From: Cellulomonas sp. SG140
Lineage (GTDB): Bacteria > Actinomycetota > Actinomycetes > Actinomycetales > Cellulomonadaceae
Length of the DNA stretch: 64,000 nucleotides
Direction of reading: 5' to 3'
Assembly: GCF_025770785.1 (NCBI RefSeq)
Contig: NZ_JANZLA010000007.1
Location: forward strand, 124,001-188,000
The stretch's first letter is position 1, and each line of letters starts with the position of its first letter. The notes beneath the pieces were generated by a model. That model was not told the origin of the DNA. It saw only the letters and a list, made by a program, of their open reading frames with translations, and did no database searches. This document shows, piece after piece, positions 16,705 to 25,612 of this stretch. A program made the position numbers and the translations under genes.

Positions 16705-17364
16705 GTGAACCATCCAGCAACGGCCGTCCCGGCCGCACCGGGACTGGACCGGCCCTGCTCGCTGCGGGAGCAGAAGAAGCAGCAGACGCGCCACGCGATC
16801 CACGACGCGGCCTGCAGGCTGGTGATGGAGCGCGGCCTGCCGCACGTCACGGTTGCGGACATCTGCGCCGCGGCGACCGTCTCCGAGCGGACCTTCTTCA
16901 ACTACTACCCGTCGAAGGCGGCCGCCGCGCTCGGCCTGCCGGACACCGCCCTCGCGGCGCGGGACGAGGAGCGGTTCCTCGCCGCGCACGGGCCCCTGGT
17001 GGACGACGTGTGCGTGCTGGTCGCGGACACCGCCGAGCTGCACGACCACGACCTGCCCCGGCTGCGCGAGCTGATCCGGCTGGAGCCGGACCTGCTGACC
17101 GCCGTGAAGCAGTGGACCGTCAGCCTGCGCAAACGGATCATCGAGCTCGCCGAGCAGCGCACGTCGCCCGAACGCGCCCGGCTGGCCGTCGCGCTGGTGT
17201 TCGCGGCGCTGCTGCTGCACGCCGACGGTGGGTACACCTCGCACCCGCCGACCGCGCGAGAGCTGCGGGAGACGGTCGCGCGCCTGGTCGCGGTCGGGGC
17301 GGAGTCGGAGGACTCCTTCGCCGCCGACCTGGCGCCGGCGCTGGTGCCGGGCGCCGCTCGCTGA
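16705..17364 (+). CDS. TetR-family transcriptional regulator
   Basis: This 219-residue regulator has the HTH at about residues 20-70 (QQTRHAIHDAACRLVMERGL, then TVADICAAATVSERTFFNYY). The GTG start is fixed by a strong ribosome site (GAGGAGGAGG, 4 bp upstream). It lies 64 bp after the MFS gene in the same direction, so it is probably cotranscribed. It likely represses the pair through the TTGCA-N5-TGCAA sites ahead of the MFS gene. The C-terminal ligand domain shows no specific family clue. Confidence 0.92.
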   Translation: MNHPATAVPAAPGLDRPCSLREQKKQQTRHAIHDAACRLVMERGLPHVTVADICAAATVSERTFFNYYPSKAAAALGLPDTALAARDEERFLAAHGPLVDDVCVLVADTAELHDHDLPRLRELIRLEPDLLTAVKQWTVSLRKRIIELAEQRTSPERARLAVALVFAALLLHADGGYTSHPPTARELRETVARLVAVGAESEDSFAADLAPALVPGAAR

Positions 17365-17398
17365 GCACGGGCGGCAGCTCGGTGGCAGCGGAGGGCCG

Positions 17399-17578
17399 AT
17401 GTTCTGGGTGGTGATGACGGTGGTCGCCGCGACCATCACGGTGGCCTACGCGGTCATCGGCCGGTACGGGGAGCGTTGGGGCATCTCGGTGGAGCGCACG
17501 CGTCGGTTCCGCACCTCGAGCTGGCTCGCCGCGGGGTGGACCGCCGTCTGCGTCGGTCACTTCCTGGTCGGCCGCTGA
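17399..17578 (+). CDS. small membrane protein
   Basis: This is a 59-residue protein with two hydrophobic stretches (WVVMTVVAATITVAYAVIG and WLAAGWTAVCVGHFLVG) flanking a basic segment with Arg and Glu. The ribosome site is good (GGAGGG, 4 bp before the ATG). The stop shares its last base with the ATG of the acetyltransferase gene, so the two are coupled. The family is not recognised. Confidence 0.7.
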   Translation: MFWVVMTVVAATITVAYAVIGRYGERWGISVERTRRFRTSSWLAAGWTAVCVGHFLVGR

Positions 17579-18123
17579 TGGCCAGCGGCCTCCTCATGCG
17601 CATCCACAGCCCCGAGTTCACGGCGATGAGCGAGCGCGTGCTCGAGGCGACCCGGCTGACGTCCCTGCTCAACGTGCTGCCGTTCGACGACGACGCCGGC
17701 AAGGCGCAGCTGTTCGAGCAGATCCTCGGCCGGCCGCTGCCGGCGCGCGTCACCGTCTACCCGCCGTTCTTCACCGACCACGGGCTGCACCTCGAGCTCG
17801 GTGAGCGGGTGTTCGTCAACCAGAACTGCACGTTCCTCGACTACGCCGGCATCCGGCTCGCCGAGCGGGTGATGGTGGCGCCGAAGGTCACGTTCATCAC
17901 CGTGGGACATCCCGTCGACGTCGACGACCGCCGGGTGTGGCTGACCGGCGGGCCGATCGACGTGGCGGAGAACGTGTGGATCGGTGCGGGGGCGACGATC
18001 CTGCCGGGGGTCAGCATCGGCCGGGACTCGGTGATCGCCGCCGGCTCCGTCGTCGCGGAGGACGTGCCGGCCGGGACGCTGGTGGCCGGCCCCAAGGCGG
18101 GCGTGCGACGCCGCTGGGAGTGA
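17578..18123 (+). CDS. sugar O-acetyltransferase (maltose/galactoside type, LbH fold)
   Basis: This 181-residue protein has a short N-terminal helical region (VLEATRLTSLLNVLPFDDD) and then left-handed beta-helix hexapeptide repeats ending WIGAGATILPGVSIGRDSVI. The catalytic His of this family is expected in the VTFITVGHPVD segment and is present. It should transfer acetyl from acetyl-CoA to a sugar hydroxyl and act as a trimer. It is translationally coupled to the small membrane protein upstream. The exact sugar acceptor cannot be read from sequence. Confidence 0.88.
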   Translation: MASGLLMRIHSPEFTAMSERVLEATRLTSLLNVLPFDDDAGKAQLFEQILGRPLPARVTVYPPFFTDHGLHLELGERVFVNQNCTFLDYAGIRLAERVMVAPKVTFITVGHPVDVDDRRVWLTGGPIDVAENVWIGAGATILPGVSIGRDSVIAAGSVVAEDVPAGTLVAGPKAGVRRRWE

Positions 18124-18153
18124 TGGCCGCCGGCGCGCCGGGGCGTCGTCGGC

Positions 18154-19407
18154 TCAGGCGGTCGGTACGGCCGCACTTCGTGGCCACAGCGCCGTGGCGC
18201 CCACCGTCGCAGCGGCGGCGACCACCGCGAGCACCAGCGCCGCACCACGCAGCCCCGCGGCGCCGAGCCAGCCCGCCAGCGGGTAGGTGACCAGCCAGCA
18301 GGCGTGCGACAGGGAGAACTGCGCGGCGAACACCGAGCGCCGTTCGCCGGCGGGAACGTGCCGCACGATCAGCCGGGCGATGGGCACCTCCGCGGCCGCC
18401 CAGCCGGCACCGACCGCCAGCCACAGCGCGCCGACGGCGACCAGTCCCGCGGTCCGCGCCTGGATGCCGAGCGCGAGCGGCACCGCGAACGTCGCCACGG
18501 TGAGCAGCACCGCCCCGCCGAGCATCACGGCGCGCTCCGACCGCCGGCGCAGCACCGCCGGCAGGGCGAGGGCCGTCGTCATCGACCCCAGGCCGTTGAC
18601 CGCCAGGAGCAGGGCCACCACGTCGTTGCTCTGCCCGAAGGTGTCGCGCGCGATCACCACCGTCTGCACCAGGACGAACGCGCCAGCCGCCGCCACGGCC
18701 AGGTTCAGCGCGAGCGCCGGACGCAGGCCCGGGGTGTGGGCCATCAGGAGGGCGCCGTGGCGGACGCGGGCGCCGAGCGGCAGCTCCTCGAACGGCGTGC
18801 CCTCGTCCGCAGCCGCCGGGGTGGCCGCACGCGGGATGACGACGGACACGATCAGCACCGCCGAGGCCGCGAACCCCAGCCCGGTCCCGACGAACAGCGT
18901 GTGCGTCGACACCACCAGCAGCAGGGCCGCGGCCAGCATCGGGGACAGCACCATCTCCAGGTCGTCGGCCAGCCGGGAGAACGACAGCGCCTGCGTGTAC
19001 TCGTGCTCGCCGGTCACCACGTCGGGCAGCGCGGACTGGAACGTCGGGGTGTGCACGGCGGACGCCGCCTGCAGCACGAACACCAGCACGTAGATCTGCC
19101 ACACCTGGCCGGCGAACGGCAGCGTGAGGGCGACGACGGCCCGCAGCACGTCGGCCGTGACCATCACCGACCGCCGGGGCAGCCGCGCGACCAGGGCGGT
19201 CGCCACCGGCGCGAGCACCACGTAGGCGACCATCTTGATGCCGAACACGGTCCCCAGCACCGCACCGGCCCGACGGCCGGCGAGGTCGTGCGCCAGCAGC
19301 CCGAGGGCGACGGTGGCCAGGCCGGTGCCGAGCAGGGACACCACCTGCGCCGTCAGCAGCCGCCGGTAGGCGGCGTTGCGCAGCACGGGTCCGATCGGCG
19401 AGGGCAC
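18154..19407 (-). CDS. MFS transporter (multidrug-efflux-like, 12 TM)
   Basis: This 417-residue protein has about 12 hydrophobic segments, with the MFS loop motif (ARLPRRSVMV) between segments 2 and 3 and a central cytoplasmic loop containing GTPFEELPLGARVRHG. The pattern fits the MFS_3/enterobactin-exporter-like group. It is convergent with the acetyltransferase gene (30 bp gap) and has no adjacent regulator. Start ATG at 19407. The substrate is unknown. Confidence 0.87.
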   Translation of the reverse strand: MPSPIGPVLRNAAYRRLLTAQVVSLLGTGLATVALGLLAHDLAGRRAGAVLGTVFGIKMVAYVVLAPVATALVARLPRRSVMVTADVLRAVVALTLPFAGQVWQIYVLVFVLQAASAVHTPTFQSALPDVVTGEHEYTQALSFSRLADDLEMVLSPMLAAALLLVVSTHTLFVGTGLGFAASAVLIVSVVIPRAATPAAADEGTPFEELPLGARVRHGALLMAHTPGLRPALALNLAVAAAGAFVLVQTVVIARDTFGQSNDVVALLLAVNGLGSMTTALALPAVLRRRSERAVMLGGAVLLTVATFAVPLALGIQARTAGLVAVGALWLAVGAGWAAAEVPIARLIVRHVPAGERRSVFAAQFSLSHACWLVTYPLAGWLGAAGLRGAALVLAVVAAAATVGATALWPRSAAVPTA

Positions 19408-19478
19408 CGGGTGATGCTACGGACCGCCCGGCGCCCCGCACCGCGCCGTCCGGGCGCCGGCGAGCAGCCCGTCCCGAG

Positions 19479-20735
19479 TCACGCCGGCCGGCGGCGCCGC
19501 GCCAGCGCGTCGATGGTGACGGCCGCGATCAGCACCACGGCGGTGACGGTGTTCTTGGCGGCGGCGCTGAACCCGAGCAGGCCCATGCCGTTGTCGATGG
19601 CGGCGATGACGAACCCGCCGAGCACCCCGTGCACCACCTTGCCGCGGCCGCCGAACAGGCTGGTGCCGCCGATCACCGCACCGGCGATCCCGTACAGCAC
19701 AAGCGTGCCGCCCTGGATCGAGGTGGAGATCGACCGCAGCCGGGAGGCGTAGACCACGCCGGCGATCCCGGCGGTCAGCGAGCACAGGACGAACGAGAGG
19801 ATGCGCACCCGCACCAGGTGCACCCCGGCCCGCCGGGCGGCCTCCGCGTTGCCGCCGATCGCGTAGACGTACAGGCCGAACCGCCGCCGCTGCAGCAGGT
19901 ACGCCCAGACGAACAGCACGCCCAGCACCAGCAGCACCACCCACGGCAGGCCGCGCACCTGCGACAGCACCCCGCGGTTGGTGTTGGCCAGCAGCACCAG
20001 CGCCACCCCGGCCACCAGCCCGGCAACGATCTTGGCGGCGGTCAGAGTGGCGGGCGCCGCGGCGAGCCCCAGCTCGCGGCGCCGGGCGTCCCGCCTCCAG
20101 GCGACCACGCCGAACGCGGCGACGGCGACCAGCATCACCACCCACCCGAGCAGCGGCGACAGGGTGGCGCTGGCGATGCCGTTGACCACGCGGTCCTGGA
20201 TGAGGATCGCGCCCCCGGACCCGAGGACGAACAGCATCACGCCCTGCCAGAACAGCTGCCCGCCGAGCGTCACGACGAACGACGGCAGCCCCACCCGGGC
20301 GAACAGCGTCCCCTGCAGCAGCCCGATCAGGGCCGCCGCCGCCAGCGCCGCCAGGATCGCGGCCCACCAGGGCCAGGCGACCTGCGGCTGCACCAGCCAC
20401 GCGACCACCACCGCCGAGATCCCGGCCACGAAGCCGGCCGACAGGTCGATCTCGCCCAGCAGCAGCACGAACACCTCGGCCATGCCGAACAGGGCGAACA
20501 CCGCCGCCTGCACCAGGAGGTTCACCAGGTTCCCCGCGGTGAGGAACCGCGGGTTCAGGCTCTGGAACACGATGGAGACGAGCACCAGGCCGCCGATCAC
20601 GGGCAGCGCGCCGGTCTCCCCGCCGACGATCCGACGCCAGGTCAGCCGCAGGTAGTCGGCGGTGCCGATGCGTTCGGTCCGCACCTGCACGGCGGTCGCG
20701 CCGGCCGGGGGGACGTCGTGCTCGCGGGTGGTCAT
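19479..20735 (-). CDS. xylH: sugar ABC transporter permease (xylose type)
   Basis: This 418-residue permease belongs to the XylH/RbsC/MglC family. It has about 10-12 hydrophobic segments, the N-terminal region FQSLNPRFLTAGNLVNLLVQ, the conserved LLGEIDLSAGFVAG loop, and the C-terminal 'LFGGRGKVVHGVLGGFVIAA'. It forms the membrane channel for pentose or hexose uptake with the upstream ATPase and lipoprotein. Its ATG overlaps the ATPase stop by 4 bp. Assignment to xylose rests on resemblance to XylF/XylH proteins and is less sure than assignment to the family. Confidence 0.88.
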   Translation of the reverse strand: MTTREHDVPPAGATAVQVRTERIGTADYLRLTWRRIVGGETGALPVIGGLVLVSIVFQSLNPRFLTAGNLVNLLVQAAVFALFGMAEVFVLLLGEIDLSAGFVAGISAVVVAWLVQPQVAWPWWAAILAALAAAALIGLLQGTLFARVGLPSFVVTLGGQLFWQGVMLFVLGSGGAILIQDRVVNGIASATLSPLLGWVVMLVAVAAFGVVAWRRDARRRELGLAAAPATLTAAKIVAGLVAGVALVLLANTNRGVLSQVRGLPWVVLLVLGVLFVWAYLLQRRRFGLYVYAIGGNAEAARRAGVHLVRVRILSFVLCSLTAGIAGVVYASRLRSISTSIQGGTLVLYGIAGAVIGGTSLFGGRGKVVHGVLGGFVIAAIDNGMGLLGFSAAAKNTVTAVVLIAAVTIDALARRRRPA

Positions 20736-21517
20736 GGCTGCCTCCGTCCGGTGCCGACCTCACGGTCCGAGGTGCCGGTGGTCATGAGGTCGACGAGGAC
20801 GCGCTGGTCGATGCGGTCGCGGGTGCGCACGTCGACGATGCGGCCCTGCCGCATCACGGCGATCCGGTCGGACACCTCGAGCACGTCCAGCAGGTTGTGC
20901 GAGATGAGCAGCACGGCGTGGCCGCGCTGCGCGAGCGTGCGCACCAGGTCGAGCACCATGCGGGTCTGGGCCACGCCCAGCGCGGCGGTCGGCTCGTCCA
21001 TGATCACCAGCCGCGACTCCCACAGCACGGCCTTGGCGATGGCGACGGACTGCCGCTGCCCGCCGGACAGGGACGCCACGCGCTGGCGCACCGAGCTGAC
21101 CGTGGTGACGGCCAGCTCGGTCAGCGTCTGGGCGGCTGCCTGCTCCATCGACACGTCGTCGAGCTGTCCACGCCGCACGCGTTCGCGACCGAGGAACATG
21201 TTCTGGACGATGTCGAGGTTGTCGCACAAGGCGAGGTCCTGGTACACGGTCTGGATCCCGAGCGCGGCGGCGTCACCCGGCCCGCGCAGGTGGACCGGGT
21301 GACCCTCCCAGAGCAGCTCGCCGCCGTCCGGGGGGTAGATCCCGGCGACGCACTTGATCAGCGTCGACTTGCCGGCCCCGTTGTCGCCGGCGAGGGCGGT
21401 GACCGTCCCCGCCGGCACGTCGAGGTCGACGTCGACCAGTGCGCGCACCGGTCCGAACGACTTGGAGACCCCCCGCAGCGCGAGCAGCGGGGGGCCCTCG
21501 GTGGCCAGGTCTGGCAT
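20732..21517 (-). CDS. xylG: sugar ABC transporter ATP-binding protein, single-domain
   Basis: This 261-residue ATPase has Walker A (LAGDNGAGKST), Q-loop (TVYQDLALC), signature LSGGQRQS and Walker B VIMDEPTAALG. E. coli XylG and RbsA have two such cassettes in about 500 residues; this one has one and would work as a homodimer, as in FrcA-type systems. Its ATG shares one base with the stop of the binding-protein gene, and its stop overlaps the permease start, so all three genes form one tightly coupled operon. Confidence 0.9.
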   Translation of the reverse strand: MPDLATEGPPLLALRGVSKSFGPVRALVDVDLDVPAGTVTALAGDNGAGKSTLIKCVAGIYPPDGGELLWEGHPVHLRGPGDAAALGIQTVYQDLALCDNLDIVQNMFLGRERVRRGQLDDVSMEQAAAQTLTELAVTTVSSVRQRVASLSGGQRQSVAIAKAVLWESRLVIMDEPTAALGVAQTRMVLDLVRTLAQRGHAVLLISHNLLDVLEVSDRIAVMRQGRIVDVRTRDRIDQRVLVDLMTTGTSDREVGTGRRQP

Positions 21518-22743
21518 CACTTGATCCCGGCGGCCGTGCAGGCGGAGGCGACGTCGCCCGCGCACAGCTTGTCGACGGTGACCGCACCGTCCTTGACGAC
21601 GGTCGACGCCATGTTGGACGTGGTCACCCAGATCGGCGTGGTGTAGACGGACGCCACGTCGGTGTTGGTCTGGGTGTCCTTGGTGGTCGAGTTCACCAGC
21701 GAGGTCGGCGGGGTCGCCCCGGCGCGCAGGTACAGCGCCAGTGCGGCGGCTGCCTGGGCCTCGAGGTAGATCGGCTTGTACACCGTGCCGCACTGGTAGC
21801 CGGTCAGGATGTTCTGCAGCCCCGGCAGGGACGCGTCCTGCCCGGTGGTCGGGAACTTCTTGCCGGCGACGCCCTTGCCCTTGAGGATCGAGACGACGGC
21901 GTTCGCGTTGTCGTCGTTGGGCGTGATGACCGCGTTGATCTCCGGGTGGGCGGTCAGCTGCTGCTCGAACGTCGTCGCGGCCTGCTGCGGGTCCCACGTA
22001 CCGGCGGGCTCACCGACCTTGACGTAGCTGCCGTCGTCGAAGTGCGACTTGAGCACGCCGTTGTACCCCTGGGCGAACAGCGAGGCGTTGTTGTCGGTCG
22101 GGTCGCCGTCCATCACCAGGACGTTCGGCTTGGTCACGGACCAGTCGGAGACGCACTGCACCAGCCCCTTGCCGATCAGGGTGCCGACCTGCACGTTGTC
22201 GAAGCTGACGTAGAACCGCCCCGACGGGCCGCCCTTGACCAGGCGGTCGTAGTCGATCACCTGCACGCCGGCCGCCTTGGCGCTCGCCTCGATCGCGGCG
22301 CCGCTGCCGGAGTCGAGCGGGTCGACCAGCAGCACCGACGCGCCGGCGTTGATGTCCGCCTCGGCCTGCGTCTGCATGGTGGACGTGCTACCGCCGGCGT
22401 TGTCGATCTTGAACTGCGAGCTGGTCAGCCCGGCCGCCTCGAACGCCTTCTTCAGGTACGGCGCGTCGTACTGCGTGTACCGGGTGGAGGTCGTCGTGTC
22501 CGGCAGGAGGACGCCGATGATGCCCTTGCCGCTCGAGGCGAGGCCCTTCAGCTGGCTCATCACCGAGAAGTCGGCGGTGAACGACGCCGCGTCGATCTGC
22601 GGGACCGCGCCGGACGTGCCGCTCGCCCCGCCCGTGGAGGCCGAGGAGGTGCCGCCACCACCTCCTCCGGAGCTGCACCCGGCGAGCACCAGCGCCAACG
22701 CTGCCGCTGAACCTGCCAACCGCCATCTGCGAACCGACGACAT
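21517..22743 (-). CDS. xylF: sugar ABC transporter substrate-binding lipoprotein
   Basis: This 408-residue protein has a lipoprotein signal (ALALVLAGC) followed by a Gly/Ser/Thr linker. The mature part is a type-I periplasmic binding fold with sugar-binding signatures: IGVLLPDTTTSTRY, then VLVMDGDPTDNNA and VITPNDDNANAV. These resemble XylF/ChvE proteins. A GGGAGGA ribosome site precedes the ATG. It is the first gene of the operon and would capture the sugar outside the membrane. Divergent from a two-component system; control may lie in the 261-bp gap between them. Confidence 0.9.
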   Translation of the reverse strand: MSSVRRWRLAGSAAALALVLAGCSSGGGGGGTSSASTGGASGTSGAVPQIDAASFTADFSVMSQLKGLASSGKGIIGVLLPDTTTSTRYTQYDAPYLKKAFEAAGLTSSQFKIDNAGGSTSTMQTQAEADINAGASVLLVDPLDSGSGAAIEASAKAAGVQVIDYDRLVKGGPSGRFYVSFDNVQVGTLIGKGLVQCVSDWSVTKPNVLVMDGDPTDNNASLFAQGYNGVLKSHFDDGSYVKVGEPAGTWDPQQAATTFEQQLTAHPEINAVITPNDDNANAVVSILKGKGVAGKKFPTTGQDASLPGLQNILTGYQCGTVYKPIYLEAQAAAALALYLRAGATPPTSLVNSTTKDTQTNTDVASVYTTPIWVTTSNMASTVVKDGAVTVDKLCAGDVASACTAAGIK

Positions 22744-22846
22744 CGTCGTCCTCCCTCGGCTGTCCGAGGCGGGTCGGTGTGGCGAGCGTGTGCCGGTATC
22801 CCTGCTGATGGGCGGCAGGACGAACCGGCGCAATGACCGACCCGTC

Positions 22847-22998
22847 GGGGGTTGACACCCCCTAAACCACTGTGCTAGCCCCGGCGGATCGCATATGCAA
22901 GACCTGACGGATGTCCGTTCTGCGTCATTTCGCTGTGCATACGCCCAGCGAAAGTCCCGGTCGGGATCCCCGGCGGCGGCTGTGGGCCGCCCTAGCAT
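22847..22998. promoter_or_regulatory. divergent promoter region between sugar operon and two-component system
   Basis: Rightward, TTGACA (22852-22857) and TAGCCC (22876-22881) are 18 bp apart, and the -35 sits in an inverted repeat (GGGGGT-TGAC-ACCCCC). A second perfect inverted repeat, TTTCGCTG / CAGCGAAA with a 10-nt spacer, is at 22928-22953. TAGCAT at 22993-22998 is 6 nt before the response-regulator GTG and suggests a leaderless start. Leftward, TTGCAT and TAGCAC 17 bp apart could serve the sugar operon. Confidence 0.5.
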
Positions 22999-23004
22999 CG
23001 CGCC

Positions 23005-23679
23005 GTGAAGGTGCTGCTGCTCGAGGACGACCCCGAGCTGGCCCCGGAGCTGGCCGCGGGCCTGCGCCGGCACGGCTTCGTCGTCGACCAGGTGGGCACG
23101 TGCGCGGACGCGGACCTGCAGGTCGCGGTCAGCCCGTACGACTGCCTGGTGCTGGACCGCCGGGTGCCGGACGGCGACGGCCTGGCGCTGATCGAGCAGT
23201 GGCGCGCCCGCGGCATCGCCACCCCGGCGCTGGTGCTGACCGCACGCGCGGAGGTGGCGGACCGCGTCGACGGCTTCGAGCGCGGAGCCGACGACTACCT
23301 GGTCAAGCCCTTCGCGCTCGCCGAGCTCGTCGTCCGGGTACGCACCCTGGGTCTGCGCGTCCGGGAGTCGAGGCCGCGCGTGCTGCGCGCCGCGGGGCTC
23401 GAGCTGGACGTCGCCCGGCACCGGGTCACGCTCGACGGGGTGCTGCTGACGCTGAGCGCCAAGGAGTTCGCCGTGCTGGAGGTGCTGCTGGAGCACGCGG
23501 GCGACGTGGTGCGCCGCGGTGAGCTGGTCGCACGGTGCTGGGACGAGCTGAGCGAGCCGGGGTCCAACGTGGTGGACGTGCTGGTCGGCCAGCTGCGGCG
23601 CAAGCTCGGCTCGGCGGAGCTGGTGGAGACGGTGCGGGGCGTCGGCTACCGGCTGGCCGCCCAGCCGCCCGTCGGGTGA
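23005..23679 (+). CDS. OmpR/PhoB-family response regulator
   Basis: This 224-residue protein has a receiver domain with the acidic pocket (LLEDDPEL), the phosphoacceptor Asp51 (CLVLDRR), Thr switch (LVLTARAE) and Lys (YLVKPF). A winged-helix DNA-binding domain follows (LTLSAKEFAVLEVLLEHAGD to VETVRGVGYRL). The GTG start has no ribosome site but has TAGCAT 6 nt upstream, so the mRNA is probably leaderless. It overlaps the histidine kinase gene by 4 bp. Its target may be the divergent sugar operon, which is inference from position only. Confidence 0.93.
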   Translation: MKVLLLEDDPELAPELAAGLRRHGFVVDQVGTCADADLQVAVSPYDCLVLDRRVPDGDGLALIEQWRARGIATPALVLTARAEVADRVDGFERGADDYLVKPFALAELVVRVRTLGLRVRESRPRVLRAAGLELDVARHRVTLDGVLLTLSAKEFAVLEVLLEHAGDVVRRGELVARCWDELSEPGSNVVDVLVGQLRRKLGSAELVETVRGVGYRLAAQPPVG

Positions 23680-24932
23680 GGACCGTCAGCCCGGCCGTGC
23701 GCCGGATCCGCACGATCCGCTGGACCACCACGGCGGTGTTCGCAGCGACGACCGCCCTGTGCCTGGCGGTGCTGGTGGTCATCGCCCTCCGGATCGACAC
23801 CACGTCGCGCGTGCGTTCGCTCGACGCGGGGCTGCGCTCGCAGGCGAGCAGCCTCGCCGAGGTGATCGGCTACGCGGACGGCACCTTCGACCTGTCGTGG
23901 CTCGACACCACCCGGGACGTGCGGACCGCACCCGTGGTCGGAGTGGTCACCCCCGAGGAGATCGCCTACGCCGCACCCGACCAGTCGGCACTGCCGGCTG
24001 ATGCCGAGCTGCGGCGGGTGCTCGCGGACCTGGGCTCGCACCCCGGGGTGACGGTCTTCGTCGTCCCCGGCGTGAACGGTGAGGAGGCGCACTGGGCGGC
24101 GGCCTCCCTGCTGGCGGCGTCGGCGCACGGCGTCACCACCGGCGCGATCGTCGTGGTGGGCGGACCGCTGGACGGCGGTGCCGAGCACAGCCGGCTGGCG
24201 CTGGGGCTGGTGGTCACGGCCGCCGCGCTGGTGGTGGCGGCGGCGCTGCTGGGGCACCTGGTGTCGGGCTTCGCGATGCGGCCGGCGGTGCGGGGGCTGG
24301 CCGAGCAGGAACGGTTCCTGCTCGAGGCGTCCCACGAGCTGCGCACGCCGCTGACCGTGCTCGGGGTGATCCTCGACGACGCGGCCCACCCGGGTGGGGC
24401 CCCGGACGCGCTGGTGCGCGCCCGACGGCAGGTCGACCGGCTGGCCACCGTCACCTCCGCGCTGCTGCTGCGTGCGCGGGCGAGCAGCGGCGCGGCGCCG
24501 GTGACCCTCGAGCCCCTGCACCTCGGCCAGCTCGTCGAGGCGGCCGTCGCGGAGACCGGCGCGGACGTCCGGCTGCACACCGAACCGACGGTGGTCAGCG
24601 GCAACCCCGAGCTGATCGCGCAGGCCGTCCGCAACCTGGTGGACAACGCCGTGCGGCACGGGGCGCCGCCGATCGCGGTCACGGTCCGGGACGGGGCGGT
24701 CGAGGTGACGGACGGCGGTCCCGGCATCCCGCCGCGGCTGCGTCGGCGGATCCGTCGACCGGGCGTGAGCCGCGGGGACGGCACGGGGACGGGGCTGGCG
24801 ATCGTCGAGTGGGTGGCGCGCACCCACGGGGGGACGCTGACGCTGGACGACGCACCCGCCGGAGGGCTGCGTGCCCGGCTGACGTTCGACGACGGCCCTC
24901 ATCGTCCGCTCATGAGGCGCCGCCCACACTGA
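23676..24932 (+). CDS. sensor histidine kinase
   Basis: This 418-residue protein has two transmembrane helices (about residues 18-40 and 175-197) enclosing an extracytoplasmic sensor of about 130 residues with no recognised family. Then come the H-box (LEASHELRTPL), N-box (NLVDNAVRHG), G1 (VTDGGPGIPP) and G2 (GDGTGTGLAIV). The F-box region is short and Arg-rich ([12 protein letters not shown]). GTG at 23676 overlaps the regulator stop. It phosphorylates the response regulator encoded just upstream. Confidence 0.92.
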   Translation: MRTVSPAVRRIRTIRWTTTAVFAATTALCLAVLVVIALRIDTTSRVRSLDAGLRSQASSLAEVIGYADGTFDLSWLDTTRDVRTAPVVGVVTPEEIAYAAPDQSALPADAELRRVLADLGSHPGVTVFVVPGVNGEEAHWAAASLLAASAHGVTTGAIVVVGGPLDGGAEHSRLALGLVVTAAALVVAAALLGHLVSGFAMRPAVRGLAEQERFLLEASHELRTPLTVLGVILDDAAHPGGAPDALVRARRQVDRLATVTSALLLRARASSGAAPVTLEPLHLGQLVEAAVAETGADVRLHTEPTVVSGNPELIAQAVRNLVDNAVRHGAPPIAVTVRDGAVEVTDGGPGIPPRLRRRIRRPGVSRGDGTGTGLAIVEWVARTHGGTLTLDDAPAGGLRARLTFDDGPHRPLMRRRPH

Positions 24933-24936
24933 GCAC

Positions 24937-25590
24937 ATGACCTCGGTACGCGTTCTGGCGGCGGCGACGATCGTCGCCGCGGCTGCGGCTCTCACCGGGT
25001 GCAGCGCCGGCACCGGCGGCTCCTCCGCCGGCCCGTCGGCCGCACCCACCACCCCGGCGGCGGCCGGTGCGTCGGCATCGCCCTCCGCGGCCCCGACCGC
25101 GCCCGTCGGCACGGGCCCGTCGGCCGCACCGACGCCGTCCGGCTCGTCGGACGCCCTGCGCTCGGACCGCTGCACCGCCTCGGCGCTCACCGCCTCGTTG
25201 GCGCAGGGCGGTGCCGCCGCGGGCAGCGTCATGCCGTCGCTGGTGCTGACCAACACCGGTCCGCAGCGCTGCACGCTGCAGGGCTTCCCGGGCGTCTCGT
25301 TCGTCGGCGACGGCACCGGCACCCAGATCGGCGCCGCCGGCACCTTCGAGACGTCGAGCCCGCACGGCACCGTGACCCTGGACCCCGGCAAGACCGCCCA
25401 CGCGCCGCTGCGGATCGCCCGGGCCGAGAACTACCCCGCGGAGACGTGCCAGCCGGTCCCCGCCGACGGTCTGCGCGTGTACCCGCCGGGGTCCACCGAG
25501 GCGCTTTTCGTGGCGACGTCGGGGCTGACGGCATGCCGCAGCACCCAGGTGCAGCTGATCTTCGTCCAGGGGCTGCTGCCGGGCAGCTGA
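24937..25590 (+). CDS. DUF4232 lipoprotein
   Basis: This 217-residue protein has a lipoprotein signal (AAAALTGC), then a Ser/Ala/Pro-rich linker to about residue 65, and a DUF4232 domain: LRSDRCTASALTASLA, SLVLTNTGPQRCTLQGFPGV, and near the end VYPPGSTEALFVATSG. Such lipoproteins are common cell-surface proteins in actinobacteria and have no established function. It starts 4 bp after the histidine kinase stop in the same direction, so it may be part of that operon and could modulate the sensor. Confidence 0.85.
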   Translation: MTSVRVLAAATIVAAAAALTGCSAGTGGSSAGPSAAPTTPAAAGASASPSAAPTAPVGTGPSAAPTPSGSSDALRSDRCTASALTASLAQGGAAAGSVMPSLVLTNTGPQRCTLQGFPGVSFVGDGTGTQIGAAGTFETSSPHGTVTLDPGKTAHAPLRIARAENYPAETCQPVPADGLRVYPPGSTEALFVATSGLTACRSTQVQLIFVQGLLPGS

Positions 25591-25612
25591 GACGTAGCGC
25601 TCCGGACGGCCG

